NCBI GenBank assembly: GCA_024811115.1
Contig: JAKOGH010000776.1
Span: forward strand, 434,001 to 498,000
From: Terana coerulea
Taxonomy: Eukaryota > Basidiomycota > Agaricomycetes > Polyporales > Phanerochaetaceae
Direction: 5' to 3'
DNA: 64,000 nt
Below are positions 1 to 11,380 of this stretch, one piece after another. Every line of letters begins with the position of its first letter. Within the stretch, counting starts at the first letter, position 1. Under the pieces are notes generated by a model that was given only the letters and a program-made list of their open reading frames with translations, was not told the DNA's origin and searched no databases. Made by a program: the position numbers and the translations under genes.

Positions 1-26
1 TTTTACAAAAGTTTTCAAAAATACAA

Positions 27-3000
27 TCAGCCCGACATTAACCGTTCCTGCACAAATTGCGAGAGCACTTGCGTCAAGTCCACCGGCTTATTTTCCAGGA
101 TCGCCTGGCTCTTCTGCATGACCGGCTTCGCCCTGGTCAGCAGCGCCTGCAGGTCGTCCGCCATTTGGTACATCGCCCCCCTCCGCTCCGGCTGCTGCCG
201 CACCGCCCTCCGGTCCTTCTCGGACGCGGACTGGTCCAACGACTGCTCGTCCGTTTCCATGTCGCGGTCCTCGGGGAAGTTCGCCCGCCGGAGCCAGAGC
301 GCGAGCTGCGTGGTCGCGTAGATGAGAACCGCCTCGAGGCTGCGGCGCGTCGCGGCGACGCTGTCGCGCACGTCGAGGGCCTTCTCGCTCCCCTTCGCCG
401 GGGCGATGGCTTGCGTGGCCGGGCGGTCGACGAGGTACTTCATCACGTCCACGGAGCAGCTGCCCAGCTCGATGAGCGTGCCGACTGAGATGGGGTCGGA
501 GAGAACCACGCGCATATGCTGCGAAAAGTATGAGCCTTGGTGCAAAAAGTAATCGATCTAGCACGGTTGCTTACCGGCATAACAAGAATAGTGTTCTCAG
601 GCCACTCATCTGCCTCTGTAAGCAACACCGCTTCCGCTCTGCTGCTATTCACGAGCGTCGACAGAATTGAGCCAGAGATAGTGAACAGCCGGTGAACCAG
701 ACGGGCTACGAAAGGCCTCTTCACGAGGTCCACCGTGTCCGAGGACGCGCTCACGGCGGCCGCGGCGGCACTGTCTGCTTCATGCTGTGCACGTTCCTCG
801 GCGGTGACAGGCTCGAAGAAGCTGACCAGGTGGTTGTGGTGGCTTAATGCATAGTTGACTTGCTGCAGTAGGGTGAAGGTCTCGTATGTGAAGAATTCCA
901 GCGCCTTGTTGACGGCTTTGTCGCCGCCGCTCGCGCCCGGAGTCGAAGATATGGCGTAGAAGAGGTTGATCGTTTGTTCGATCTCTTCGAGGAGGGGCGT
1001 CGTCAGCGTGTCACCGATCATCCACGACAGAGCCCGATGCATCTGGTCGTTGCAGAGCATAATGAACCCGCACGTTTCCACGACGAAGTAGTGTCCGTGT
1101 TGACCCAGAGCGAGTACCACCCCAGATATCACTGAAAGCATGGTACAATACGCCCAGTGCAGAGGACTCCGCTCCCCGGGAAGTTCTGACAGGAAAACAT
1201 CCAGTGAGCCGCTCTTGATGACTTCGCTGAAGCTGTTCTCGCTGTACGCCGCCAGGACGCCTTCACTCGCCAATCGCTCCGCGGCCGAAGGGATGCTCGC
1301 CAGGGCCAGGTGGAAAGTGAGCACATGCGGAACGTACAGCGGCTGCTTCCGTATCCTGAGTAGCGCGATATCGGAGAAGCCACTGATGTCCATTTGACTG
1401 AAGAGTTGCAGGCTGGCTCTAATGACATCTGTCTCCTGACACTGGGTTAGCCAGAGCGATGTTGATGGGTTCAACACTGGCCGCGTGCACTCTTCAAAGA
1501 CGGCGACGAGGAGTTCCATGTCCTGGTCTAGGTCAACGTCCAACCGTATCCTCGCGCTGTCGAAGGTATGGCGGAGAGCACCGATGACGAGGGTCAACGC
1601 TGAATCCACGGTGGCTTTGATGGCTATTCGCTGCTCTGCATTCAGGGTCTTTGGCTTCTTCAGCAGATTCCTGCTCTGCCGTACACAATAGTACAGTATC
1701 TGAAGGAGCGGTCGATGGAATGGAACTGCCGACTGGCCAAGGAACGATTTCGCCGGCGGTTGGGCTTCGTTCAGAAGAACGCCGCGAATGCCCTTGACGA
1801 AGGCAATGAAATGGTCGACCTCGTCTTTCTTGTCGGTGCCTGAGAACCAGGCGACCTCAAGCAACGACAATAAAAGGGATAATCGGGCGCCGTGGATCGT
1901 CGACATCATGCCGCCTGAGCGTGTTTCCGAGGCGATATTTGTGGAGATGTTGGCGGCCAAAGCTATGAACGTCGGCCTCACAGATGCTTCGCCGCGGAGG
2001 AAGGGCACGGCTTGCAAAAGGAGATGCTGCCACGACTCTGTCAAGGTCGTTTGCGCATGACCCAGAGACAGATTGAGGTTGATGGACGCCAGTTTCTGTA
2101 TGCCGCCTCAACCTCTTCGGGTAATGTATCGCTGTATGGCAGTAGGCGTAGCTGAAGTAACGCAGTTGAGAAACTGAAAGTGTCCCCGAACTCCCGTTCC
2201 ACCAGCGGCTCTTGGCGTTGTAGATGTTCGACAGCAAGCGCGGGGAAGTGGGTCCGGCTTTGCTCCAAGAACTCATCGAACAGGGATGGATCGTAGGCAC
2301 CGGAGGCAGCCTCGGCAATAAGTTCGGAAGCTTGCTCTTCATCCTTGAATACACTCTCAATGGCCAAATAGCTCTTGGGCTTCTTTGCAACGCTCTTGTC
2401 GCCCGTAGACGGCAAGGACATGCGGATGTCGAGAGCCAGGATATGCAGAGCATGCGACTTCACCATTGTACGATATGCGTGTGTCGAGACGGCCTCGTGT
2501 AGATCAGACTGCTGTAACCCATCCACGACAACGATTTCTTCGACTCGGTAGTCAGGTATCGGCCCGAGCTCTTCCTTGACGATGGACGCGAGGCACTCGA
2601 AAAAGCTCGCATCGCCGCGTATGGTGTCCAGCGATGTCTTGTGAGCCCGAGCATGCTCCCACACCACGTCCAAGAAACGAAGCAGCGACGCAAGAAGCTG
2701 AGGGTTGAGCTCCCACAATTCCTTCCACTGTTCCAGCATGTCTCTCGCAACAATCAGCGCACTGGGAGTTGGAGTCTTGCCGGTACCATTCGTGGCCTTC
2801 TCCTTGCCCTTCAAACTCGAGGGGCGGAACCTGCCCTTCACGAAGAGACCGGCGAGAGCTGGCTCCTTGTCCATGGCTAGGGTGATGAAATTCCACACCG
2901 CGTTGCGCAGGAGGGCATCGTCGTAGGGATGCAAGACGATGCGGACCAAGGACGCTACAGTCGATTCTGGGTCCGACAGGTAGCCAATGATGGTAGATGA

Positions 3001-6000
3001 TGCGCCGTCAGACGACGACAGAGACGAGCACAGGGCGAAGAGGACCTGCACGGACTCGACGGGAACGATCGCACCCATGCGTCTTTCCTTCGCATACGTT
3101 GCCAGTGCTTCGATAGGGTCTTGTTTCGAGGAGGAAGAATTCGCGGCGGCGCCGGTGGCCGTGACTCGGGTGCACAATGCTTGCTCCAATAGACACGAAG
3201 TTGCGGGTGTTATCTTTTGCTTGGCGTGTAGTGCAAGGCGAACTAAACGCAGGTGAGCCTCTAGCATATATATCAGGCGTCGGGCGTCGCCAAACCTGCG
3301 AGAGGCGTAGAGCATTGCAAGTACTGGCTTAGAGGTTGTCAAAGCTGTGATGACAGGGTTGACCGCGGAAGGAGTAGCTTGGGAGATGAGCGCCTCAAAC
3401 ACCGCCGTGCTGAGCTCGGCAAAGGGTGCATCCTTCAGTCCAGGGGGAGAGTGCTTCATGATGTCGTGGTAGAACCTTGATGCCCTCCTGCCGATCTCAA
3501 ACCTATCGCCCAGTTGAGCGTACTTCCACCCCACATGCTCGACCCAGATTTCCGAGTGCACAAAGCGAGCAGCGCGCATCAGGACCTCCTCCTTTCACTT
3601 GCTGCAGCCGGGGAACGTCTTGAAGAACCGACAGAACGGAGGAAGAAGCTTCGTTGAAGAGCTGGCGGACGAGATGGAGAAGTGCTAGGGTCATCGAGTA
3701 GTAGCCCGTGAGGCGTTCCGACGCGATAACGGCAGAGGTGAACCCAACGGAGCGTTCCGACCCGAACAGCGACGAGGTCGAGCGAATGTACAACCAAACG
3801 CGGTTCGAGTACTTTGGTAGCGCGAGGAGAGCGGTAAGTACGTTCATGGCCGAAGTAATGAGCTGGTACATGCTTGACTCTTCTGGTGTGGTGATGACCG
3901 GGCCATTGCCTCCTCCAAGATCATAGTTGTCAGCTGAACGAGATCTGGTGGTTCCGCCTCCATCATGGAGTGTGCGACGACGGGGTCTCCAGATTCGAAG
4001 GCTTCCAATAGCTGTTCGGCTAGCTCGGGGTGGTCTCGCGTAACGCTTCGAATCAGGTCCAGCGCCTCTGTGGCCAGGACCTCGTCTCCATTCCGGTCCA
4101 TTTCAACCCCTATGTCCTCCAGCTTCAGAGCCTGCGCCTGCGTTGCTGCTCGCCGTCCGAACGTGACATCGTGATGCGATGGACCCCCTGCAGTGCGTTT
4201 CCGATTGACGTAGTCGGTCAGGATCTCGAGGAGGACTTTCCATCCCGAATGCTCGTGTTGCCAAGAGACCACGACGAAATCTCCTCCGTCTCCGTTGAGA
4301 AGTCGTCCAATAGATCGTGGCGGTAGGGTGGATCCACCAGGCAGCTTCAGTGGGCGAAGGTTCGTGTAGGTGAGTCCAGTTGAGATAGAAGATGAGATCA
4401 TTCGTTCCGGCAATCTCTCGTACAGGGATTGGGAGCCAGAACAGGCGGCCGCTGGAATGACTTGAGTGTAGGTGGGAAGCTTCTCAAGGAAAAACAGCAC
4501 ATGCTCGGCGCATACAACCCGGTCCTCCTTGCTTAGCAATTCTTCTTGAGTATCATAGCTCGTTGCGGAAAGGGGATCCGTGTCGAGGATTCCTGAGGCC
4601 GTCATAGCTCGAAGGAGGCGGATAAGGGGTTTGGGCTGCACTGGGAATCTTGACCGCGCAACGTCTATCACTGCTCTTCGGGCATTGCCATAATGCCAGT
4701 CGGACTGCCAAAATTGGCGGCAAATACCTGCTATGGAGGGGCTTTCGCTGCGACCAAAGAGTGCGATCCAGACTTCTACGAAAGAATCGAAGTCCGGAAT
4801 CAATTCTACAGGCACCAGCTCCACGATGGCAATGAGGAGACCTATGAAATGGAGTCAGAGGCTAGGCCGAACGCGAAGTGCTAAATGACAAGACGCACCT
4901 TTCAGGACCGACCGATATGCCACTGCGTTGGGATCAGTAACAGTAGAGCCAGTTCTCCAGGCAACTGAAGTCACAAAGAGTGGTGAATGGGTTAACAGAG
5001 TCAGGACCAGAAGGAATAGCCCGGCTTCGGGGCTGAGTGAGGCTTTGGACATGAGAACATGGGCAGGTTCACGACCTCGGGAGTATGAGCGGTCCATCGG
5101 AGGAACGACTATTTGGAAGAAGTGGTTGTATTTCGTCGGGAGTTCTTTTTGACTAGTTCCTACTGCAACGAGTCGGGACAGTACGAACGCCCAGGCGACG
5201 TACTGGCATGCAAATTGGCTGTCTGTATGCGAAGTCACCAGTTCGTGTATCCGCTGCAGCGAGTCGGGGGATGACCAGTAGATTTCGGTGTCCTCAGGAT
5301 CTTCGGAGACTTCAATGCCGTCCGGCTCGGCTGCTCGTTCCAGCTCCAGGACTTCGATAGTTATTACTATCCACATAGCGGCCATGTCTTGCTGTAGTTG
5401 CACTCCTTCCTCATCAAGCAATAGCGTCGAGTTCTCCTGTGCGGAGCCCATGTTCGTCGAGTATGCTGTTTCATAGATTTGCACCACCAATGGTCCGTCG
5501 CACGGCGCATAGCCCCACATAGTCCAGAAAAGGACCTCCAGTATCACGAGTTGTTCCCGAGTGTTATGCTTCGCCCATGTCAAGGCCTTTCTGGGGTCTA
5601 CATCGTACTGAGACGGTACGCGAGCTTTCGTCTTGTTTACGAATTCATTGAGCAGGAGGATGGCGAAGGCTTTGCCGTCGGAGATAATTTCAGGAAGAAG
5701 CTCCGCCGCAATGTCACTGACGGGTTCTGTACCGCCGGCGTTGGCGCGAAATAGTGGGATGAGCACGCGAAGGGCATAGAGGCGTTCGGAGTAATAGAAA
5801 GGCGTGATAGCTTCAAGTAGTTCGTCGACAATGGAAGTGGCGCCAGAGCTGCCGGAGCTGTCTGGGAGACCCTCGTTGTAAAGGAAGGAGCGGAGGAGGA
5901 CCAAAGCTTCGACTTCGTCCATGTCGAACCGTTTGCTGATGGCGAAGACGAACTCCTTGTCCGCATCTTCAACTCGCACGATGACCCCATCGCAAAGTTC

Positions 6001-6259
6001 CACAGAGCCTGAGTCCACTTTCTTCTTGGACGCGTCAGAGGGCTTTCCGAACGGCGTTGAGACATTGCTGAGCTGTGGCACGCGTGGTCGAAGGTAGTCC
6101 TCAACCTGTTGAGTGGTCGTTCCTTCTAATGGGCCAGAGAGCACCGAATGTAGATGTTGATATGTCCTACAAACAAATGAGAGCCGAATCACTTTCGGAG
6201 AAAACCTGATACGCGTACACATCTATGAGATTTGAGCGTTTTGAAGTCTCCGCGGACAT
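27..6259 (-). CDS. NUP188: Nucleoporin Nup188 (inner ring of the nuclear pore)
   Basis: Large all-helical scaffold nucleoporin of the inner pore ring, about 2,000 residues, in line with fungal and animal Nup188. Recognition rests on family-like stretches, e.g. IHGARLSLLLSLLEVAWFSG near 1,880 and the N-terminal region around 5,900-6,160. The start at 6259 (MSAETSKRSN) is read through a first intron (6168-6218, donor GTACGC, acceptor TAG), which joins LIDV to TYQHLHSVLSG. Another intron lies near 4,850-4,898. The C-terminal exon (27-545) ends VQERLMSG. The frame is broken near 2,093 (one base short in TTT; adding one gives YRKLASIN), near 3,880-3,925, near 3,590 and at the splice near 585. These look like consensus errors, because the protein is conserved on both sides. 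Shares a short divergent promoter with uL13m. Identity is from family resemblance; exact introns are inferred. Confidence 0.85.
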
Positions 6260-6526
6260 CCTGGTAAGGATTCACCGCACGTGGGACGGCAGCGTTCGGT
6301 GGTGTGTAGACTCGCCCTTAAGGACTCAAAGCTTAAATTAGGAGTAATTAAATCGTCGCAACGTACGTACGAGTCGACCCTCGAGTTTATGAGGAAGATG
6401 AGGGGAAGGTAGCGGAGGCTAACGCGCCAGTCGCGGTGCCAGTCGAAGTTGTGGTTGGGCGCTTGCGCCTCTTCCGTTCTTGTCTTCCTCTTCAACGACC
6501 ACCGAAGGCCAACACTCACCCTCACT
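6260..6526. promoter_or_regulatory. Divergent promoter between NUP188 and uL13m
   Basis: This 267-base spacer separates two divergent start codons and must hold both core promoters. No clear TATA box is visible; it contains pyrimidine-rich stretches just upstream of the plus-strand start. That fits a TATA-less housekeeping promoter. Confidence 0.4.
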
Positions 6527-7168
6527 ATGTCTCAGGCCATCGGCAGCGTATGTGCTGGGGCGAAGCTGATTACTGGTCTACTCTGACATGTAATCATAGA
6601 CTGCGTTGGCCTACGCCCGCGTATGGCACCATGTGGACGCCTCGGACCGCATCCTTGGTAAACTCGCAGAGCGTATCGCAATCGTACTCATGGGCAAGCA
6701 CAAGCCAATATTTGACCCTGGTGGTGAGTAGCGTCGACACCAGTATTACGAGCTGTGCAGACCAAGACGTTTGCAGTGGACTGTGGCGACTACGTGGTAG
6801 TTGCAAACGCAAGGAAGGTCAAAGTCTCGGGCAAGAAGTCGGAACAGCTCGTGTACAGGCACCATACCATGTACCCTGGTGGTTTGAAGGAGATTAAGTA
6901 CAAGGATATGATGTCAAGGAAACCGGACGAGGTGCGTGCTGAAATTGTTGACTACACTCCGTGTCTTAACTGCCTGCAGATTATCCGGCAAGCGGTGTCG
7001 GGCATGTTACCCAAAAACAAGCTTCGAGAGCGACGACTTGAGAGGCTGCGGATATTCGAGGACGAAGACATCGGATCCTTCAAACACAATATCTTGAAGC
7101 GGTGGGAGGACGGCACGTTAAAGACCGCGCATGTCAACCCGAGGCAGCCAGCTTCACCAACACCGTAG
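6527..7168 (+). CDS. MRPL23: Mitochondrial large-subunit ribosomal protein uL13m
   Basis: Ribosomal protein L13 of the mitochondrial large subunit, 162 residues after splicing. Four exons can be read: 6527-6547, 6600-6723, 6777-6931 and 6980-7168. The introns are 52, 53 and 48 nt, all GT..AG. Spliced protein shows the family hallmarks: [17 protein letters not shown] (nucleotide junction near 6,776), the HHTMYPGG loop, and [17 protein letters not shown] followed by a short acidic-to-basic tail. The third intron is a multiple of three and open, so a single-ORF reading would wrongly include 16 residues between PDE and IIRQAV. No frameshift is needed. Head-to-head with NUP188. Confidence 0.92.
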
Positions 7169-7276
7169 AGGTAGCTGACTTTCATTACCACGTCATCTCT
7201 ATCCTGTTGTCCTTTCATGCTGTCTAGTATCCATACTCTCTTAATCACTGCTACACGTCGAAGACACTAGGCTTCG

Positions 7277-8507
7277 TCACTCGGGAACATATTCATTATC
7301 GCTGTCCGACGCTACAACGCCCTCACCTTCTATAGGTTCGTCCTCTTCCGTCTCGGCGAAGTGCAATTCCACTTCAGCCTCAGAGGCGGACCGCTTCAAC
7401 TTGTCGGTCCCTTGCCTGTTCCTCCTCGGCTGCTCTATGTCCTGCAACATCGCTTCTTCCCATCCTTCCGGTATTCGAGGAGCAACCAAGTTGCCCACAT
7501 GGTGTTGAAGTAACATGCCTGAACAGCGTGAGTGAAGCAAAAGAACGCGGTGAACAAATGTTACCTATAGCCATCAAAGCCGACCCATCTAGCATCTTAT
7601 ACATGTCCGTGCTTATCCCAGGCATCGTGCCTCGCCTATTGCCGCTTTTTCTTGCTTTCGTTCGTTTGCCGGTTCTATTCTCGTCTTCTGAGTTCTCCTC
7701 GTCCGAGGAGCTTGAGTCTTCTTCATCCTCGTCCCGGTCAGTGTTCTTGGTGCTGCTGGTTGAGGCGGTCCCTTCGCGAACAGCCTGTTCTTGAAGCCGT
7801 TTCAGACGTCTGGCTTTCTTCTGTTTGCGGTACTCCACGCTGGAATCCCTGAGTTGACCCATCTCACTGTAATAGGTACTTGCGAAGTAGTGAATGCACT
7901 TAAGCAGATCCTAGGTACCATGTCAGCTGAAAGCCGAATACGAGTCCAAAGGCATTATGCACTCACTGAACTCGGGCTTTGGTATGCTGTGTTGTACATC
8001 CTGGACAGAGGGTCCTGGGATAGTATATTGTGCAGCAAAATCATGAACATGTGAGGATTCACCCCGGACGACTTCAGAGCTGGAATTCGGTAGCGTGACA
8101 TCTTCATAGAATAGCTGTCTTCTTTTAGACCTCGCATCTTTTAGCGTCCTTGAGTCGTGGCCATCCTGGCCATCCTGCTCATTCTCCTCCTGACTTGCTC
8201 TTCCCTTGCCCTTGTCCACTTTCTCAGACGACGGACCCGCCAGCTGACTCTCTGGAACCTCCTCTTCCACCTCGTCCTCATCTTCTTCACTCTCCACATT
8301 CCGCTCCTTCGAATTATTGTAACGCGTCTTCACACGTCCCAGCCCGCCGGCATCTTTGGCTATCAAGTTTCCCCTATGATCTTGTACGGTCAGTTTCGCT
8401 CGGCGAGTTCTGAGGTTGGCGCGAGAGGCGGTGACTCTCGTGCCGTCGGTGTGCAAACGGAGACTAGCGAGGTCGTGAACCGTGCTTCTTCTTTTCCTTG
8501 TGCTCAT
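7277..8507 (-). CDS. Acidic nuclear protein, possible Rrn10-like Pol I upstream activation factor subunit
   Basis: Predicted protein of about 350 residues. Exon 1 starts at 8507 (MSTRKRRSTVHD) and is basic at first, then has a Glu/Asp-rich block. Exon 2 (about 7565-7910) carries LLKCIHYFASTYYSEMGQL, a Lys/Arg-rich helix and a Ser/Asp/Glu-rich segment. Exon 3 (7277-7518) follows a clear 46-nt intron (7519-7564), restoring the reading MYKMLDGSALMAIGMLLQHH. The combination of an (I/V)HYFA-x-x-YY segment with a later D-x-(S/T)-(A/L)-L-x-x-(I/L)-G helix resembles yeast Rrn10, a subunit of the rDNA upstream activation factor. This is a remembered family pattern, not a search result. The exon 1 to exon 2 junction was not resolved to the base. 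Confidence 0.4.
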
Positions 8508-8812
8508 GTTACTCGAGTAATAAAGTTTCACCAGCCCAAATGCTGACTGGGGGATGAAACCCAAGAGATGGAGGAAGGTAAGATAGGATGAGCGTCGGCG
8601 AAATGGTCGGAAGAACGTCAAGTCGAGGTCTCGACAACGGATCAAACTCTATCTGTCCTCCGTCAGTTCCCGCCTCCGCCTCGATATCTCCCTAATATGG
8701 CATACAAGATAGCACCACACAGTACTACTTACACCCAATGAATTCTATAGCTACAAAGCGTACATGTCAAAAATCATTTTAAAAAAACTCCATATCGAGA
8801 TCGCCCGTCTCA
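8508..8812. other. Intergenic, no gene seen
   Basis: Tandem minus-strand genes flank this 305-base stretch. It holds the promoter of the upstream acidic protein gene and the 3' end of NUP42. An A-rich run (about 8,767-8,790) lies just past the NUP42 stop. No ORF with coding character or RNA gene was seen. Confidence 0.5.
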
Positions 8813-10781
8813 TCACCTCAGCTCCTTCGGAGGAATCCACTCTGGTATCTTCCCCCACTCAAACTTCGCGCTCTCGAACGCCTCCCTGGCGGCCTGTGGC
8901 AGCACCTGCAGATAATTCTCCTGTAGCAACGAGTCGTACTTGTCAAGTCCCGGCTTGTAGAAGCCCTTTGCATTGGAAAAGTCCGGCTTGCCGCCCTTCG
9001 CCGATGACGCTTGCACTTGCCCCGCGGTGTTCGTGGACGTTGCCAGTGGCTGCGCGCCGAACGCGGAGGGCTGTGATGCACCAAAGGCTGAGGTAGTCGA
9101 GGGCGCACCAAACGCCGAAACAGGCTGAGAAGGCGCGCCAAACGCTGAAGTAGTCGCCGTACTCGGTGCGCCAAAGGCAGATTGTGGCTGGGAAGGGGCC
9201 CCAAAGACAGAGGCCGGCTGCGCTGCTCCTCCGAACGCAGACGTGGGCTGAGCAGCATTTGTGTTGTTGGCGAGCGAGCCGAACGCGCTTGGTGCGCCGA
9301 AAGCAGACGTGGAAGCAGGCGCGCCGAACGCTGACGTTGTGGCCGCCGCTGGCTGCGATGGCTGACCCAACGCGCTAAACGCAGACGGCGCGCCGAACGC
9401 AGATGTTGTCGTCGTGCTCGGGGCGCCAAAAGCGGACGTTGTGGTAGTGCCTGGCGCACTGAAGGCGGACGTTGTGGTAGTGCTCGGGGCACCGAAGGCG
9501 GACGTTGTAGCGGTGCTTGGCGCACCGAAGGCAGACGTACTGGCGGGGCAGGGGACGCAGCGGCACCGAACCCTGTCTGTCCAAACGCAGATCCAGGCGT
9601 AGGGCTGGTGGTATTCGGTACGCTGCTGGCGGCATTCAAGCCGAAGGCAGACGTCTGCCCCGCAAAAGCCGAGAACCCGCTGCCTCCAGACGAGCCAGCG
9701 TTTGTCGGATTCGCGAAGGCACTGAATGCACCTCCGCCCCCGGTGCTTCCAAACGCCCCCGTCGCAGGCTTCAAGAGTGACGACTGGGGTTGTGATGGTT
9801 GGCCGAATGATGAATGACCGAAGGCCGACGTGGTCGTGGCTGGCTTGCCGAATGCTGAAGTCGTTGCAGCTGGGACTCCAAAGGCAGATGTAGTCTGAGC
9901 GGGTGCACCAAATGCAGATATGCTCTGGCCTCCGGCCGCCGACGCCGTAGGTTGTCCGAAAGCAGAAGTTGTCTGTGCAGGCTGCCCGAAGGCTGATATG
10001 CTCTGAGCCGGTTGTCCAAAGGCAGAAGTCGTCGTAGCAGGTTGCCCAAATGCCGATGTCGTCTGCACTGGCTGCCCAAAGGCCGAGGTTGTAGACGTCT
10101 GCGCTGGATGCCCGAACGCTGACGTTGGCTGAGCTGGTTGCCCGAATGCAGACGTCGACGGCGTAGGCTGTCCAAAGACAGACTTCGGCTGGCTTGCCTG
10201 GCCCAAGGTAGACTGACCAAACGCAGGCGTGCCAAACGCTGACGTTCCAGCGTTGCCTCCACCAAACGCGGAGGTCGACGTGGATCCAAATGCCGATGGC
10301 GTGCTGCCTGCGAACGCACCGAATCCAGAAGGTTTCCCCAGCGCTGGGGTATTCGAGGGATTTCCGAAGGCTGAACCGGATGCACTACTTCCAAATGCAC
10401 TTCCGCCACCGAACGCAGAGGACGTCGAGGGCGTAGGTTGACCTAACGCCTGGTTATACACTTGTTGCGCATTTGCCTTGGCGTTGTTGATAGTCTGTTC
10501 AGCCGCTGCAATCTTATCTGCTTCATATTTCATCTGCGTGCTGCGTTAAGCAGTTGGCTTTTGGTAATAAAGAATATACGCACATAGTCGTTCATGGTCC
10601 CTGCTTTGGCAGCTTGAACGGCCTTCACGCGTAGCTCCTCCATAGACTCCTCCAGCCCCGTAATCACACACGACACTTGCTTCGCAGGACCGTAGGACGA
10701 GAGTGGCCATAGCGGCCTTTCTTGGTTCACTGTAAGGTCTTTGGTTATAGAGTCGACACTGTATTTCGGGTCGACATCCAT
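8813..10781 (-). CDS. NUP42: FG nucleoporin Nup42/Amo1-like (Gle1-binding)
   Basis: Nuclear-pore cytoplasmic-side nucleoporin of the Nup42/NLP1/Amo1 type, which in known systems binds Gle1 in mRNA export. Exon 1 (10584-10781) begins MDVDPKYSVDSITKDL and contains the family block PLWPLSSYGPAK. A 50-nt intron (10534-10583) leads to NDYMKYEADKIAAAEQ. The middle is a low-complexity domain with dozens of SAFG-type FG repeats separated by P/Q/T spacers. The C-terminus (FSNAKGFYKPG..., ...GKIPEWIPPKELR) matches the conserved Gle1-binding tail (GKIP..PP.EL). Reading frame changes at about 9,542-9,556, in a run of G-rich tracts, so the two halves lie in different frames; one missing base would restore SAFGAP repeats. 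The CCCH finger found at the N-terminus of orthologues is not visible upstream. Start choice is therefore tentative. Confidence 0.8.
8990..10440. repeat. FG-repeat-encoding tandem minisatellite
   Basis: Degenerate tandem copies of a unit of roughly 30-45 bases encode SAFG plus spacer on the minus strand. Because the repeats are nearly periodic, long ORFs also appear in the other frames and on the plus strand. These are shadows and not genes. Individual repeat counts were not determined. Confidence 0.85.
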
Positions 10782-11380
10782 GATTAGAACGGCGTGCCAG
10801 TGGATGAAGAACAAAGGTGTGCGAACGTGAAGAGGTTGGCCGTCACTTGGTTAGATCCAGAACCAGGCGCTGGCGCTGGAGCTGGATTCCATGTCGAATC
10901 TGGAACAGGAACAAGGCCATCAGGATGATAAGGGAGGTCAAAGCACTCTGGGCGCACTTCCAAAACCCGACGCACGCTGACCGTCCTGCGGATGCTCATT
11001 CCTACACGAGTCCCCAAACCGGCAGGTCCCTCGAAGGAAATACTGGCAGACAACCTAGAGAGCTCGAATAAGCCGTGAACCACACTTTGAAGACGAACAG
11101 TTACCATATTATTGTCTGGGCCGTCCTGTCAAGGTTGTGATCAGAAGGGCGGAGGCGGCGCCTATGTTGCCCGGCGGGCAAGGCGCGTTGTGTGATAGAG
11201 TGTGATCCGCTTTTCCTAATTGGCACACCAGGACCCCGAAACCTCCTTTCCCCGCTGAGCGCGTTTCTCTCCCGCCACTGCCTGCAACCTTGCGCTCTTA
11301 TACTTGCTCTCGCTCTCATTTCAAGTGTCTGCGAATCTTGCGGCTCTTTGCTCCATACTCCTTGTAGCTTCTTGTTAGCG
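10782..11380. other. Divergent spacer NUP42/TAF4 with an unassigned minus-strand ORF
   Basis: This 599-base gap separates the NUP42 and TAF4 starts. The minus strand is open from 11107 to about 10,784 (107 codons), with a Pro/Ala run and a basic N-terminus. It could be a 5' exon of NUP42 (a donor-like GTGACG near 10,852 exists), a small separate gene or chance. I did not recognise it and found no CCCH zinc finger in any frame. Confidence 0.3.

Noticed and set aside
9375..10409. Long alternative-frame ORFs in the FG-repeat region
   Set aside because: Arise from the tandem repeat; only one frame gives FG motifs.
8990..10440. CRISPR-like regular repeats
   Set aside because: The periodicity is coding FG repeats with degenerate spacers in a eukaryotic nucleoporin gene.
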